Assembly: GCA_903880855.1 (NCBI GenBank)
Contig: CAIRQX010000156.1
Location: forward strand, 1 to 32,331
Length of the DNA stretch: 32,331 bases
DNA from: an uncultured Burkholderiales bacterium
GTDB taxonomy: Bacteria > Pseudomonadota > Gammaproteobacteria > Burkholderiales > Burkholderiaceae_C
Direction of reading: 5' to 3'
Below, one piece after another: positions 1-9,140 of the stretch. Under the pieces are notes generated by a model that saw only the letters and a list, made by a program, of their open reading frames with translations, ran no database searches and had not been told where the DNA came from. The first letter of the stretch is position 1. Each line of letters starts with the position of its first letter. The translations under genes and the position numbers were made by a program.

Positions 1-15
1 TGGAACTTCACTCAT
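1..15 (-). CDS. 5' end of the next gene in the recCBD-zor operon, probably zorD (partial)
   Basis: Only the first five codons lie in the window, reading Met-Ser-Glu-Val-Pro on the minus strand; the gene continues beyond base 1. An ATG at 15-13 is preceded by a clean AGGAG Shine-Dalgarno (complement of 24-28) with 8 bases of spacing, the best ribosome site in this operon. The gap to the stop of the zorC-like gene is 55 bases with no hairpin that would end transcription. In type I Zorya systems the gene after zorC is zorD, a Snf2-type helicase/nuclease, so that is the expected identity, but nothing in five residues proves it. A zorE-type or unrelated gene remains possible. Confidence 0.45.
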
Positions 16-70
16 TTAGTTTTCTCCTATTGCTGATTTTGACAATCAAGTTGTGACAAAGATGGATTAT

Positions 71-1492
71 CTAATTTTTTGGCATCAAATCTGCCAGTGG
101 AATGGTGATTCCTAATTGTGTCGAAATAAAGTCACGCGCTGTTTCTTGCCATTGGCCTAAATCGGAGCCATGGTGCAACAAGCCGGGGTCATCTAAGAGC
201 CCTTGGTTGAAATCGAGGGGCGTAGGGAAGCGCAATTGAAACAACTCATAGGCATGCGCATACAGCTTCGGTGCTTGTTTATTCGACATAGGGATTGCCC
301 TAAGACGGCCTTGGTGGCTCCAGTCGCAAAACAAAATATGTCCCATCCGCAGCATCAGCACACATTGGTTAGGAGATATCTTTCCTAGTATCTTGGCGTA
401 GCTGAGTTCATGCTGTGTATCGATTTTTTCTAAGGCTGCAGCGGCATCTTCGCCTAAGGCGATCCAAGCTTCCAATATATGGCCGCCATGGAAATAAGCC
501 TCCCAAAATTTGCGTCGATAAGGGCCAATATCATCATCGGTATGTTGCAAGATTTCAAAAAAAGCATCCATCGTGCGGCCTGTGAGCCAGCGACTGGCCG
601 TCTCAATCGCTTCTTTGCGCACGCCCAGCCAACCTGCGTGGTTGTGGCGTGGGTCACCAAGCATCGACAACAGTTTGGTGAGCAAGGTGTTTTTAATCTC
701 TTGCGAGGGCGATTTGTCAAACCATGGTGAGAGCAAGGCATAGGCAAATTCATCGCGCCAAATGGGATAACGAAAACGTTGCATCGCAGTGCCTGCATCA
801 TGCAACGCCCATTCGCACATGCGATTTATGTAAGGCAGAGTGGCTCGCACATCTTCTGGTGCTTTGAGCGCTTCAGCAAAAGCTTGCCGACAAAAGTTAT
901 TCAACCAAAACCCACGTGTGAGTGCATGGTGCTCTTGCCACTGGAGCAATGTTTTCTCAGAAGGCATTGTCAGCAGATCATTGGCTACTTGAATCGGGCC
1001 ATTGATGGGGTCTAAGATATCCAAGGTGGTGATCAGGCGCGTTAAACCACCTGCTTGAGTTTCTAACAAAGCATCGATCACCCGTTTGTCTTTAAAGAAT
1101 CGCTGCGCAGATTGCGCTAATTTTTGAAATAAGGCGTCTTCAGGCGTGAAGTGTTCTAGGTAGGTATGCAACAAACTGCGCCCCCATTTCAATGGCCGAC
1201 GTGATTGCAAGGCCTCAGTAACTGCTACATCCAAATAGTGTTGTGTCAATGGGCCATGCGGATGCAAACCATGGTCACCTTGTAGCCATAAGGCATAGGG
1301 GATATGCCGCCAGTCACGTTGGCGTGGTGCATCACTCAAAGGCGAGAACTGAACAACTGCAAACGCTTGGTAAGTTCTCTCGCCCACCGTGCGTAGATCC
1401 GGATCTTTTCCGAAATTACTGCTGCGCTTCACACTAGCTGCAGCAGCTAGCTTTTCAAAATCTTGCGGCAGTGAGGTAAACAGGTTTTCCAT
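71..1492 (-). CDS. zorC: ZorC-like EH_Signature domain protein (Zorya type I)
   Basis: A 473-residue soluble protein without signal peptide or membrane segment. In type I Zorya, ZorC is the cytosolic partner thought to bind DNA and act with ZorD once the ZorAB motor detects envelope disturbance. The C-terminal half shows the pattern I associate with EH_Signature proteins: GDPR near 279, a Trp-rich helix pair near 288-315 (W288, W302, FF311-312), an RRKFWEAYF stretch at 326-334, a beta-strand-like GHILFCDWSHQG at 384-395, and HHGSDLGQWQ at 440-449. The signature Glu appears to be Asp (D390), while a His (H440 or H441) is kept. It starts 9 bases after the zorB stop, so it is in the same operon. 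Recognition is by remembered motif pattern and gene order, not by alignment; the position in the operon supports it strongly. Confidence 0.72.
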   Translation of the reverse strand: MENLFTSLPQDFEKLAAAASVKRSSNFGKDPDLRTVGERTYQAFAVVQFSPLSDAPRQRDWRHIPYALWLQGDHGLHPHGPLTQHYLDVAVTEALQSRRPLKWGRSLLHTYLEHFTPEDALFQKLAQSAQRFFKDKRVIDALLETQAGGLTRLITTLDILDPINGPIQVANDLLTMPSEKTLLQWQEHHALTRGFWLNNFCRQAFAEALKAPEDVRATLPYINRMCEWALHDAGTAMQRFRYPIWRDEFAYALLSPWFDKSPSQEIKNTLLTKLLSMLGDPRHNHAGWLGVRKEAIETASRWLTGRTMDAFFEILQHTDDDIGPYRRKFWEAYFHGGHILEAWIALGEDAAAALEKIDTQHELSYAKILGKISPNQCVLMLRMGHILFCDWSHQGRLRAIPMSNKQAPKLYAHAYELFQLRFPTPLDFNQGLLDDPGLLHHGSDLGQWQETARDFISTQLGITIPLADLMPKN

Positions 1493-1501
1493 GCGATTGG
1501 T

Positions 1502-2251
1502 TTAACGAACTGTTTCTTGCATTTTCTTGAGCGTACTCGCAGGACCTTTGGCATTGCCTGTTTCATTAGGCTGAAAAGCCAAAACAAAGCGCAATTCGAC
1601 ACGACGGTTTTTTGCAGGATCGCCTTTGTCGCTTGGGCGTTCATCCGCATAAGAACTAATTCCAAAGACAGGTTGTTCGCGTTGGTTACGCAAACTTTGC
1701 ATAGTGCCAGCGTTAAGCACTTTGTACACAGCACGAGCACGGTCAAGCCCTAAATGCCAATTGCTGTAGTCCCCGCGATGCAGGGGGGACGCATCGGTAT
1801 GGCCTTCAATCAAAATGGTTTCAATCTCTACTTGCTGAGGATTAGGCGGGCAGTCTGTGGGTAATGCGCGGCGTTGCGAAAAAACATAGCAAGGAAGAAT
1901 GTCTTTCAGTTGTTCACTTGCAAGTCTTAAGGTTTGTAGACCATTGCTAGCGAGATCGGGTTGACCAAGTCCAAACAAGGTGTCAGCAGGCAAGGTAATC
2001 ACACCTGATGCTTGATTGATGGTGACGGGCACTCCAGCCAATTGCAGACGACTCCCAATGGCTTGAACAACAGCTGCTAGCGGGTCTGGTGGGGGCTCTT
2101 TAGGTTCTTCAGGTTTGCGCGCTAACAACACCATGACCATCACTATAAAAATGAACAAGATACCAATCATCAAGTCACTGGCAGAAGCCATATAGCCTGA
2201 CTCCTCGACGTTCTCAGTCTCAGAGGGGGGGCGTCTACTTTTTATAAACAT
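1502..2251 (-). CDS. zorB: ZorB-like stator protein: one membrane helix plus OmpA/MotB peptidoglycan-binding domain
   Basis: A 249-residue inner-membrane protein. A short basic cytosolic N-terminus (residues 1-20) leads into one membrane helix at about 22-44, with Asp26 at its start in the motif ASASDLMIG. This matches the proton-carrying Asp of MotB (Asp32 in E. coli) and of ZorB. A proline-rich linker (PEEPKEPPPDP) follows, then a periplasmic OmpA-like domain at about 90-235 with GHTD and NRRVELRF, the residues that grip peptidoglycan in this family. The predicted role is the ion-channel and wall-anchoring part of a ZorA5B2-type motor that senses phage entry. It lies 58 bases after the zorA gene. 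A flagellar MotB is less likely because no flagellar gene is near and the neighbours are recD, zorA and a zorC-like gene. Confidence 0.85.
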   Translation of the reverse strand: MFIKSRRPPSETENVEESGYMASASDLMIGILFIFIVMVMVLLARKPEEPKEPPPDPLAAVVQAIGSRLQLAGVPVTINQASGVITLPADTLFGLGQPDLASNGLQTLRLASEQLKDILPCYVFSQRRALPTDCPPNPQQVEIETILIEGHTDASPLHRGDYSNWHLGLDRARAVYKVLNAGTMQSLRNQREQPVFGISSYADERPSDKGDPAKNRRVELRFVLAFQPNETGNAKGPASTLKKMQETVR

Positions 2252-2309
2252 GTTGTGGTTAATGAAAAATCAGAACGCGAACTAAGCTGAATTACTTTGG
2301 TAGGTAGCA

Positions 2310-3704
2310 TCAAGACTTGGGAGGTAATGCGTCGATGAATTCATCCAACACCTCTTCCAAGTTCGTGATACTGCCGCCTAACTGGTTGACCGCAGTGGCC
2401 AGATGTTGGTCCATCTTGGTGTGCAGTCCTGCCACTTGGGTGCTGTAGGCGCTAACACCTTTGGTCAATGCATCAACCGTTCCATTCAAAGCTTTTTGTG
2501 CATCCATCAAATGGGTGCGTACCGTCTCGAGCGCTTGCTCGGTGGTGCGTGCACTGTCTTGGAATGTGTTGGCCGTTTCTTGTTGGGTAATGACTGCTTT
2601 CTCAATCGCAGTTGCGCTAGTTTGGAATTTATCGGCAGTTGCATCTACTATGTCTGCAGTAGATTGCAGTCCACCCATGACGGTTTGTAAGTTACCTAAT
2701 GTTTGCGACAGTTGCGCCATCAAACTTTCTAGTTGTTGCGCACCTTGTTGGCCGGCAGTGGCTGCACGAGAGAGCGCGCTATCGAGCGTAGTCACAGTGC
2801 TGTTGGTAGCTTGGATCGTTTGCGCTAGGGCCTGCACTGCATCACCAAAAGATGCCATGCCCGTTGAAATTCCTTGGGTGAGCACTGCACCTGCCTTGCT
2901 CAGTTCGCCAGCGGCTTGGCTGCCGGCATTGGTAAGCCCGCCTTCTAAACGTTTGAGTTCAGCCACTTGAGCTTGGTTTTGTTGCAAGATTTCTTGAAAC
3001 AACGACAACTGCACCCGCATGCTGGCTTCGGCTGCATTGTCTGGAATTTTGCTGCGCAAGGTATGGCAAAGCGAGTCGATACTGGCCTGCAAGCTACCTA
3101 AAGAAATTTTGGCGCGCCAGTTCCATACCAATGAACACAAGAGACCCGCAATCGATGTGATGAATTTACCGCCAGCGGTGGCAATAAGCGATTGCAATGC
3201 TTGGTCTTGTTGTCTGGCAGACACATCTAAAGCATTCAAAGCCAAACCTGCTTGTTGCAGTGCGACAGCCAGAAAAATAAATGTGCACATCAAACCAAAA
3301 CCAATCAAGAGATTGGGCATGGTTTCGAACAAAGATAAATTCAATCGACCACCTAATGCATCGCGAACTGTCCATGTCTCTGCGTGGCTGCGAAAGCTGT
3401 AACTGGTGGTTGAAGTTTGTGCAGTGCCGCCAGCAGCAGGCAGATCAATCAAACCTGCTTCTGTTTCGCGTAATAGAAACACCAAAACCTCATCAGGCGT
3501 TTTGCTTTGCGCTTGGGCCAAGATATCGCGGCCATTGTCCTTCGAGGTGCGAACCCAATTGTCTAGATCCGTCACGCTTTTGCGTATTTGATCGATACGG
3601 CGCGACCAAATCACAAAAACAGTGATCGAGAAAACAAAAATAACAGCAGCGATTAACAGGGGAACTAGTAGCTGCTCGAGTTGCGCGAAGTAGGTTTGCA
3701 TCAT
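2310..3704 (-). CDS. zorA: ZorA-like MotA/TolQ/ExbB proton-channel protein with a coiled-coil tail
   Basis: An inner-membrane protein of 464 residues from the ATG at 3704, or 474 if an upstream in-frame start at 3734 inside recD is used. I chose 3704 because it falls 7 bases after the recD stop. Numbering from the longer form, membrane helices lie at about 22-44, 140-163 (MPNLLIGFGLMCTFIFLAVAL) and 188-206; the last two carry the MotA/TolQ/ExbB pattern. From about 215 to the end the protein is one long polar helical region rich in Gln, Ala, Thr and Ser, reading as a coiled-coil tail with MCP-like character. ZorA of type I systems has such an intracellular tail, but is usually well over 600 residues, so this tail is short. 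With ZorB it would form a proton-driven motor that signals phage attack to the cytosol. Confidence 0.83.
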   Translation of the reverse strand: MMQTYFAQLEQLLVPLLIAAVIFVFSITVFVIWSRRIDQIRKSVTDLDNWVRTSKDNGRDILAQAQSKTPDEVLVFLLRETEAGLIDLPAAGGTAQTSTTSYSFRSHAETWTVRDALGGRLNLSLFETMPNLLIGFGLMCTFIFLAVALQQAGLALNALDVSARQQDQALQSLIATAGGKFITSIAGLLCSLVWNWRAKISLGSLQASIDSLCHTLRSKIPDNAAEASMRVQLSLFQEILQQNQAQVAELKRLEGGLTNAGSQAAGELSKAGAVLTQGISTGMASFGDAVQALAQTIQATNSTVTTLDSALSRAATAGQQGAQQLESLMAQLSQTLGNLQTVMGGLQSTADIVDATADKFQTSATAIEKAVITQQETANTFQDSARTTEQALETVRTHLMDAQKALNGTVDALTKGVSAYSTQVAGLHTKMDQHLATAVNQLGGSITNLEEVLDEFIDALPPKS

Positions 3705-3711
3705 GTCGCTA

Positions 3712-5541
3712 TTATCCCGCGTCCAAGCCCCCACTTCGTAAAACGCGTCTGCTGCAAGCTTGCAGCAACACTTCTTTTCTAGGCGCCCAGATCGTTAGAT
3801 CTTCTCTGGCGCGTGTAAGGCCCGTATAAACCAATTCACGGGTGAGAAAGGGGGAATCATGCGCTGGGACAACCAGCAAAACATGTTTGAATTCAGAACC
3901 TTGAGATTTATGGACTGTCATTGCAAATACGGTTTCAACGCTGTCTAATCGCGAGGGCACTATCCACCGAACGCTGCCGCTCAAGCCAGGGAACGCAACG
4001 CGCAAGACACCGTTGGGCCCGGGTAAGCAGATGCCCACATCCCCATTCATCAACTCTTGTGCGTAGTCATTGCGCGTAACCATGATGGGACGACCCACAT
4101 ACCAAGCATTAGAGTTAAAGCCAAGCGATTTTTCAATAAGCGCATTGAGTTGTGTTACGCCAAAGGGCCCCTCGCGTACGGCACACAGTACAGAGAATTC
4201 GCTGAAAGTTTTCAATAAATCGTTGGCTTGACTGTCTGTACAAGCAGAAGTTTGCTCAGAAATGTCTGCACGATATTCATTTAAAAGAGATAACCAATGC
4301 CGCCAGCCATGTCGAAGTGCAGGGGCTAGCTTCGTATCGTGCGCATTTGAGAGTTGTAAGCTAGTGACCTGATGCATTTGGCTTGCTAACTCTGGGCCTT
4401 GTATAGCATCTTCAAAGGTACTGGTCTGTAAGGTACTCAACCAATCAGGCGCTGCGTTCCATAACGCTTTAACAGCCGCCACGTTATCTTGACTGTCTGC
4501 ATTGACTGCTTGGGCCCATTGGCCAATACCGCTAGCAGCATCAAAGCGGTGGCTATGCGTCAGCGTGACTGTTTGGGCGCGTAATAGTTCGCCAGTGCAT
4601 AACTGCGACATCACTGCACCCGCTTCCACAGAGGCTAATTGGTCTTTATCACCCAACAAAATCAATCTGGCCGTGGGTGGTACTGACGCAAGCAGGCGGG
4701 CCATCATTTCAAGATCGACCATGGAGGCTTCGTCTACCACCGCTACATCTGTGGCTAGTTGATACACGCGTGTGTCTCGGCTATTGCTGCGTAATAAACG
4801 GTGCAAGGTTTGTGTCTGAGTGGGTATGCGGGATTGAATCTCGGAAGGCATATTCGCCAGTGCATTGGTAATTGACTCAGTCAGCCTTGCAGCAGCTTTG
4901 CCTGTGGGCGCGGCCAAGTGGATTTTTAGATTGTCTTGAGAGGTGGCAATCAATAAGGCTAAAAGTTTGACAACCGTGGTTGTTTTTCCTGTGCCTGGAC
5001 CACCCGTGATGAGTGTGATGAGATTTTTTGCAGCGACTTCGCACGCAATGCGTTGCATGGATGTATCTGTTCCAAACAAAATGTCTAGTTGGATTTTTAA
5101 ATCCGCAGGTGCTTCAATGGGTAAGCTGATACGTTGCAAGATATGTTCACGAATACTTTGCTCCGCATTCCAAGCGCGGCGTAAATACAAACGATCGCCT
5201 TGCACATCTTGTACCAACACCATAGGGCTGGAATCTCCTTGTATCCAAGGAAGCGAGGGAGCACCCGTACTCAAATTTTTAGGCAATGCAGTGATTTGTT
5301 CATCGTTCCATCCCAATAGGGCATTGGCTTGCGATTGCAAGGCGCTGAGATCCAAGCAAGCGTGACCTCGTCCCCATTGGTAACTTGTAAGAGCCGCTAA
5401 CCACAGATGGCGAGGATCATCACTTGCTTGGCGGGTGTTGAAAAAGTTGGCAAGTGAAATGTCTAAGCCAGTTAGGCCAACAGGTTTATCTAGACCCATT
5501 GGCTTATCAAAAATTTTTAAGAGGTCTTTTAAAGCACTCAT
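3712..5541 (-). CDS. recD: RecD, helicase subunit of exodeoxyribonuclease V
   Basis: A 609-residue superfamily 1B helicase, the 5'-3' motor of RecBCD, which unwinds and degrades linear DNA and loads RecA after Chi. The length equals the E. coli protein (608). The Walker A motif GPGTGKTT is at 181-188, the Walker B DEASMVD at 270-276, then GDKDQLASVEAGAV, and near the C-terminus the motif V/VI region TVHKSQGSEF and VYTGLTRAR. All motor motifs look intact. The ATG overlaps the recB stop by the ATGA arrangement, indicating translational coupling. The unusual feature is the 3' side: a zorA-like gene follows after 7 bases, so RecD is the junction between the repair and defence halves of the operon. 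Confidence 0.96.
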   Translation of the reverse strand: MSALKDLLKIFDKPMGLDKPVGLTGLDISLANFFNTRQASDDPRHLWLAALTSYQWGRGHACLDLSALQSQANALLGWNDEQITALPKNLSTGAPSLPWIQGDSSPMVLVQDVQGDRLYLRRAWNAEQSIREHILQRISLPIEAPADLKIQLDILFGTDTSMQRIACEVAAKNLITLITGGPGTGKTTTVVKLLALLIATSQDNLKIHLAAPTGKAAARLTESITNALANMPSEIQSRIPTQTQTLHRLLRSNSRDTRVYQLATDVAVVDEASMVDLEMMARLLASVPPTARLILLGDKDQLASVEAGAVMSQLCTGELLRAQTVTLTHSHRFDAASGIGQWAQAVNADSQDNVAAVKALWNAAPDWLSTLQTSTFEDAIQGPELASQMHQVTSLQLSNAHDTKLAPALRHGWRHWLSLLNEYRADISEQTSACTDSQANDLLKTFSEFSVLCAVREGPFGVTQLNALIEKSLGFNSNAWYVGRPIMVTRNDYAQELMNGDVGICLPGPNGVLRVAFPGLSGSVRWIVPSRLDSVETVFAMTVHKSQGSEFKHVLLVVPAHDSPFLTRELVYTGLTRAREDLTIWAPRKEVLLQACSRRVLRSGGLDAG

Positions 5542-8500
5542 ACGGCAATACCTGCAAACAGGCTGTCTAGCGTTTCGATCAAGGCTCGCGGCGGACGTTG
5601 CAAATGAACACCTGCCCCAGGCTGGTTAATGCCACGCATAAAAATGTAAATGGCGCCACCCATGTGTTGGTCATAGTCGTAATCTGGTAGCCGAACTTTG
5701 AGGAGACGGTGCAATGCTAAGGTGTAGAGCACATATTGCACTTCATAGCGTTTATGCAAAACAGCTTCTTGCAAAGTTGTAGCGCTGTAGTCAGGCAGCT
5801 TATTTGATTTGTAGTCCACTATCCAATAGCGATGGACATGCTGCAAAACCAAATCTAATGAGCCTGTGAGCATGCCTTGCATATGCCTTGGTTGCAACGC
5901 TGGTCGTGAAGTGCCTGCAAAGAGATGCGATTGGATGTGTTGGTCTAATAATTTGGCAGGCACATGGTGCGCTTCTAAATTGAATTCCATCTCAGACCAC
6001 ATATGCTCTGGCGTGATTTGGCCCAGCACCAAAGGCGGTGTCTCAAAACCGAAGTGATGGGTGTTTAGGGGTAACGGCGTTTCAACAACCTCTTGCAGCC
6101 AAGTGCCTAGGTCATGGCGCTCAGACCCATTGAGTTGTAACCAATTGGCTTTACGCTCTAGCAATTCAGCCCACCCTTGTTGAGACCAAGCTGGCGCTTG
6201 TGGGTTTGCAAGTGGCCAGTGGTTTTGCGACAACCAATCGAGCAAATCGTGCATCAAGGTGCCATAACGCGCACCTGCAGGAAAGTTTTGCCAACGACTG
6301 ATTGCATCAGGTTTCGCAATAACGGAAGAAGGTTCTGTATCCGCATCCATGATGGCAGCAGCCACATCTTCATCGCGCTTTGACTCCGTGATTAATCCGC
6401 GGGTGAGAGCGCTAAAACTTGCAGTCCACCAAGGGCTGTGGTGTTGGAGTTTGGGCGTGAGAGCGTCTTTTAAAAAATCCTGTTCACCCGTTGGTAGATA
6501 GATGGTGTAACTGGATTCGGGCAGTTCCTGAACATAGATATCTTGACAGGTACTCCACAAAGCATTTAATTGCTGACTTAAATCTCCGCGTGTCTGACGT
6601 TTTAAAAGCTTAGACAGTGCGCTTTGTTTGAACGAATCTTTTTTGACATCCCCACTGATGTCTCTAAAAGTTTCTGCTACGCCTACCCATAATGCACGCT
6701 GTGCACGCGTAAGGGCGACATAAATCAAACGCATGTCTTCATCGACTGATGAGGGCTCAAGGGTGTCGTCATTGCTTTGATCGTCATCGACAAAACTAGA
6801 TTTAGACGAACTCTCGGTTTTAAAGCTGCCAATAAATGGCACAAACACCAAGGGGTACTGCAAGCCCTTGCTCTTGTGATACGTGATTACTTGCACGCAT
6901 TGGGCGTCTGTTTCTAAGCGCATCTTTTGTGTATCTGCAGACTGCGTAGGCTTGTGGATTTGCTCACCTAAAAAACGCACCAATGCATGCTCACCTTGGA
7001 GTGATTGGGCTGCATGTTGTAAAAGTTCACCAAGATGCAGCACATTGCTGATGAGACGTTCGCCGTTGTCTCGTGCCAATAAACGGCTTGCAATACCTTG
7101 GCTATGCAACCAGTGGTGCAACATGGCCAAAACACCTTGTTGTTGCCACATCTGGCGCCACTGATGGAAGTTGTCTAATTGTGTCTCCCATTGCAATTCG
7201 TTTTGGGTGAGGTCCAAGACCTCATCTAGCGCAAGCGCCCATACGCTACTGCCAATGGCAGCACGCACCCATTCGGTTTTTCTAGGCGTAGCCACTGCGC
7301 GCAAAAGCCGCCAGATATCGACTGCTTCTGTCGTAGCGTACACATTCGATCTGTCTGATAAATACACACTGGGAATTTTCCGAGCGAGCAAAGCCTGACG
7401 AATTGCGTCAGCTTGGTGTTGGCCCCTTACCAACACAGCCATCTCGCCAGGTGATGCGATGCCATGGTTGAGCAGCTCTGCCATGCGGTCTGCAAATGCA
7501 TGCGACATAGCGTGTAGATGTGTGTGTGCCTTGGTAGGTTCGCCATCACAAGGGATATTCCAAACCGTCATGGATGGGTGAGGTGTCTTGTCGGTATTCA
7601 CCAATCCAACTATGTCGCCCTCTGCAGAGACGCGTACATAGTCAATCTGGCCTTGTGCGCAAGCAAAGGGCGCATCGATTTGTGAAAACACATGGTTGAG
7701 TGCATTGACCAAACTTGCAGTGGACCGACGGTTGCCGCTTAGCGTATGAATAGCTTGCGGGTTGCTTGCAATTGCATCGGAACGTGCTGTCAGGTAAGTG
7801 CCTAAGTCTGCGCCGCGAAAACTATAAATGGCTTGCTTAGGGTCGCCAATCATGATGAGTGCATTACTGGTGTCACATGCTGTATCTGCATAAATGCGGT
7901 TGAGTGTTCCGTATTGCCAAGGATCGGTATCTTGAAACTCATCCACTAAAGCGACTGGATACTGGTAGCGAATGGCGGTGGCTAAGCGTCCGTCCTCTGC
8001 CATGACTGCGCCGTGTAGATTTTGTAGTAAATCAGAAAAGTCAAAGGCTGCTCTTTGTGCTTTGGCTGTCTTGTATTTCTCGCCAATGGTGTGCGCGGCG
8101 TGCAACGCTAATTGCTGCTCGGTTTTTGGCTCAGATTTTTGATGCAATACGTAGTCTTCTACTGTCGCAAAAAAAGTAAAGTCTTTTGCTTCTAACCAGT
8201 GTTTCTCCGTCAGCACCGATGTTGTGAAGCGAGCAATGACATCTGGCTTGATCGTTGTTTGGTTTTCTACCCAATTTTTGAGTTGTTGCAGCCAATTGGC
8301 GTAATGGTCAGAACGAACACCTTTGAGTTTTTTCTTACTACCGACCTCTTCCAGAGTGGCGTAAAGTGCATCGTTCCAATGCGAGCGGCACACATCTGTC
8401 TTAGATACGAGTTCTTGCGCCCATGCCAAATGGGTATCAATGATTTGAAGTGGGTTGAATGCCGGCGCATCAGTGTTGCTGGGTTTACGTTCTATCTCAG

Positions 8501-9140
8501 TCCAAACAGTACGAACCTTACTCAGCAAAACATCAGGCGCATTACCAATGAAGGGCGAGATACATTCCAAAGCATGAGCACTGAGCGGATAAAACCATTC
8601 GCGCCAATAGTCTTGTACCAATGCGCGTTGCAAGTCTTCAGCATTTTCAAGATGGGTTTGCTCAAACAAGTTGCGACTAGCCAATGCATGCTGGCTGAGC
8701 ATGCGACGTGACCAGCCGTGTATGGTGTAAATGGCTGCATCATCCATCCACTCGGTGGCGCAATTGAGTTGAAGGGCGCAACTTGGCCATGTATCCTTTG
8801 AGTAACTGTCACGCAGGTCTATTAAGAAAGGATCTGCTTTAAAGCCAAAAGGAAGCGTTTTTTTCTGTGCACTGGCATCAAAAAATACAGCAGCTTGGCT
8901 AAGGCGATCGCGTATACGGTCGCGTAACTCAGCAGTGGCTGCATCGGTAAACGTCATCACCAGAATTTGTGGAGGCAACAAAGGGGCTCGACGCTGATGG
9001 CCAAGCACCAAACGAAGGTACAAAGCAGCCAGTGTCCAAGTCTTGCCTGTGCCTGCGCTGGCTTCAATCACTTGCCGCCCATATAAGGGCATGTGCAGAG
9101 CGTCAAGCTTTTGCGTTTGGATGGAATCAGCGCTAGTCAT
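5538..9140 (-). CDS. recB: RecB, helicase-nuclease subunit of exodeoxyribonuclease V
   Basis: A 1200-residue UvrD-type 3'-5' helicase fused to the single RecBCD nuclease domain (E. coli RecB has 1180). Walker A ASAGTGKT is at 27-34 and the Walker B/motif II DEFQDTDPWQ at 400-409. A motif IV-VI region containing VTYHKSKGLQYPLV-type sequence and IYVALTRAQRAL lies in the middle. The C-terminal nuclease centre is present: GSLDL with Asp1096 and VDYKSNK with Asp1109 and Lys1111, spaced as in E. coli (1067/1080/1082). The enzyme is therefore predicted to be active as both helicase and nuclease. It overlaps recC upstream and recD downstream by 4 bases each (ATGA), giving the order recC-recB-recD typical of betaproteobacteria. 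Confidence 0.97.
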   Translation of the reverse strand: MTSADSIQTQKLDALHMPLYGRQVIEASAGTGKTWTLAALYLRLVLGHQRRAPLLPPQILVMTFTDAATAELRDRIRDRLSQAAVFFDASAQKKTLPFGFKADPFLIDLRDSYSKDTWPSCALQLNCATEWMDDAAIYTIHGWSRRMLSQHALASRNLFEQTHLENAEDLQRALVQDYWREWFYPLSAHALECISPFIGNAPDVLLSKVRTVWTEIERKPSNTDAPAFNPLQIIDTHLAWAQELVSKTDVCRSHWNDALYATLEEVGSKKKLKGVRSDHYANWLQQLKNWVENQTTIKPDVIARFTTSVLTEKHWLEAKDFTFFATVEDYVLHQKSEPKTEQQLALHAAHTIGEKYKTAKAQRAAFDFSDLLQNLHGAVMAEDGRLATAIRYQYPVALVDEFQDTDPWQYGTLNRIYADTACDTSNALIMIGDPKQAIYSFRGADLGTYLTARSDAIASNPQAIHTLSGNRRSTASLVNALNHVFSQIDAPFACAQGQIDYVRVSAEGDIVGLVNTDKTPHPSMTVWNIPCDGEPTKAHTHLHAMSHAFADRMAELLNHGIASPGEMAVLVRGQHQADAIRQALLARKIPSVYLSDRSNVYATTEAVDIWRLLRAVATPRKTEWVRAAIGSSVWALALDEVLDLTQNELQWETQLDNFHQWRQMWQQQGVLAMLHHWLHSQGIASRLLARDNGERLISNVLHLGELLQHAAQSLQGEHALVRFLGEQIHKPTQSADTQKMRLETDAQCVQVITYHKSKGLQYPLVFVPFIGSFKTESSSKSSFVDDDQSNDDTLEPSSVDEDMRLIYVALTRAQRALWVGVAETFRDISGDVKKDSFKQSALSKLLKRQTRGDLSQQLNALWSTCQDIYVQELPESSYTIYLPTGEQDFLKDALTPKLQHHSPWWTASFSALTRGLITESKRDEDVAAAIMDADTEPSSVIAKPDAISRWQNFPAGARYGTLMHDLLDWLSQNHWPLANPQAPAWSQQGWAELLERKANWLQLNGSERHDLGTWLQEVVETPLPLNTHHFGFETPPLVLGQITPEHMWSEMEFNLEAHHVPAKLLDQHIQSHLFAGTSRPALQPRHMQGMLTGSLDLVLQHVHRYWIVDYKSNKLPDYSATTLQEAVLHKRYEVQYVLYTLALHRLLKVRLPDYDYDQHMGGAIYIFMRGINQPGAGVHLQRPPRALIETLDSLFAGIAV

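Noticed and set aside
454-801. Open frame on the minus strand inside the zorC-like gene
   Set aside because: It is an overlapping shadow frame with no ribosome site and no family-like sequence.
1502-3704. Reading the MotA/MotB-like pair as flagellar stator or TolQR/ExbBD genes
   Set aside because: The first protein has a long coiled-coil tail absent from TolQ, ExbB and MotA, no flagellar, tolA or tonB gene is nearby, and the next gene has ZorC-like motifs.
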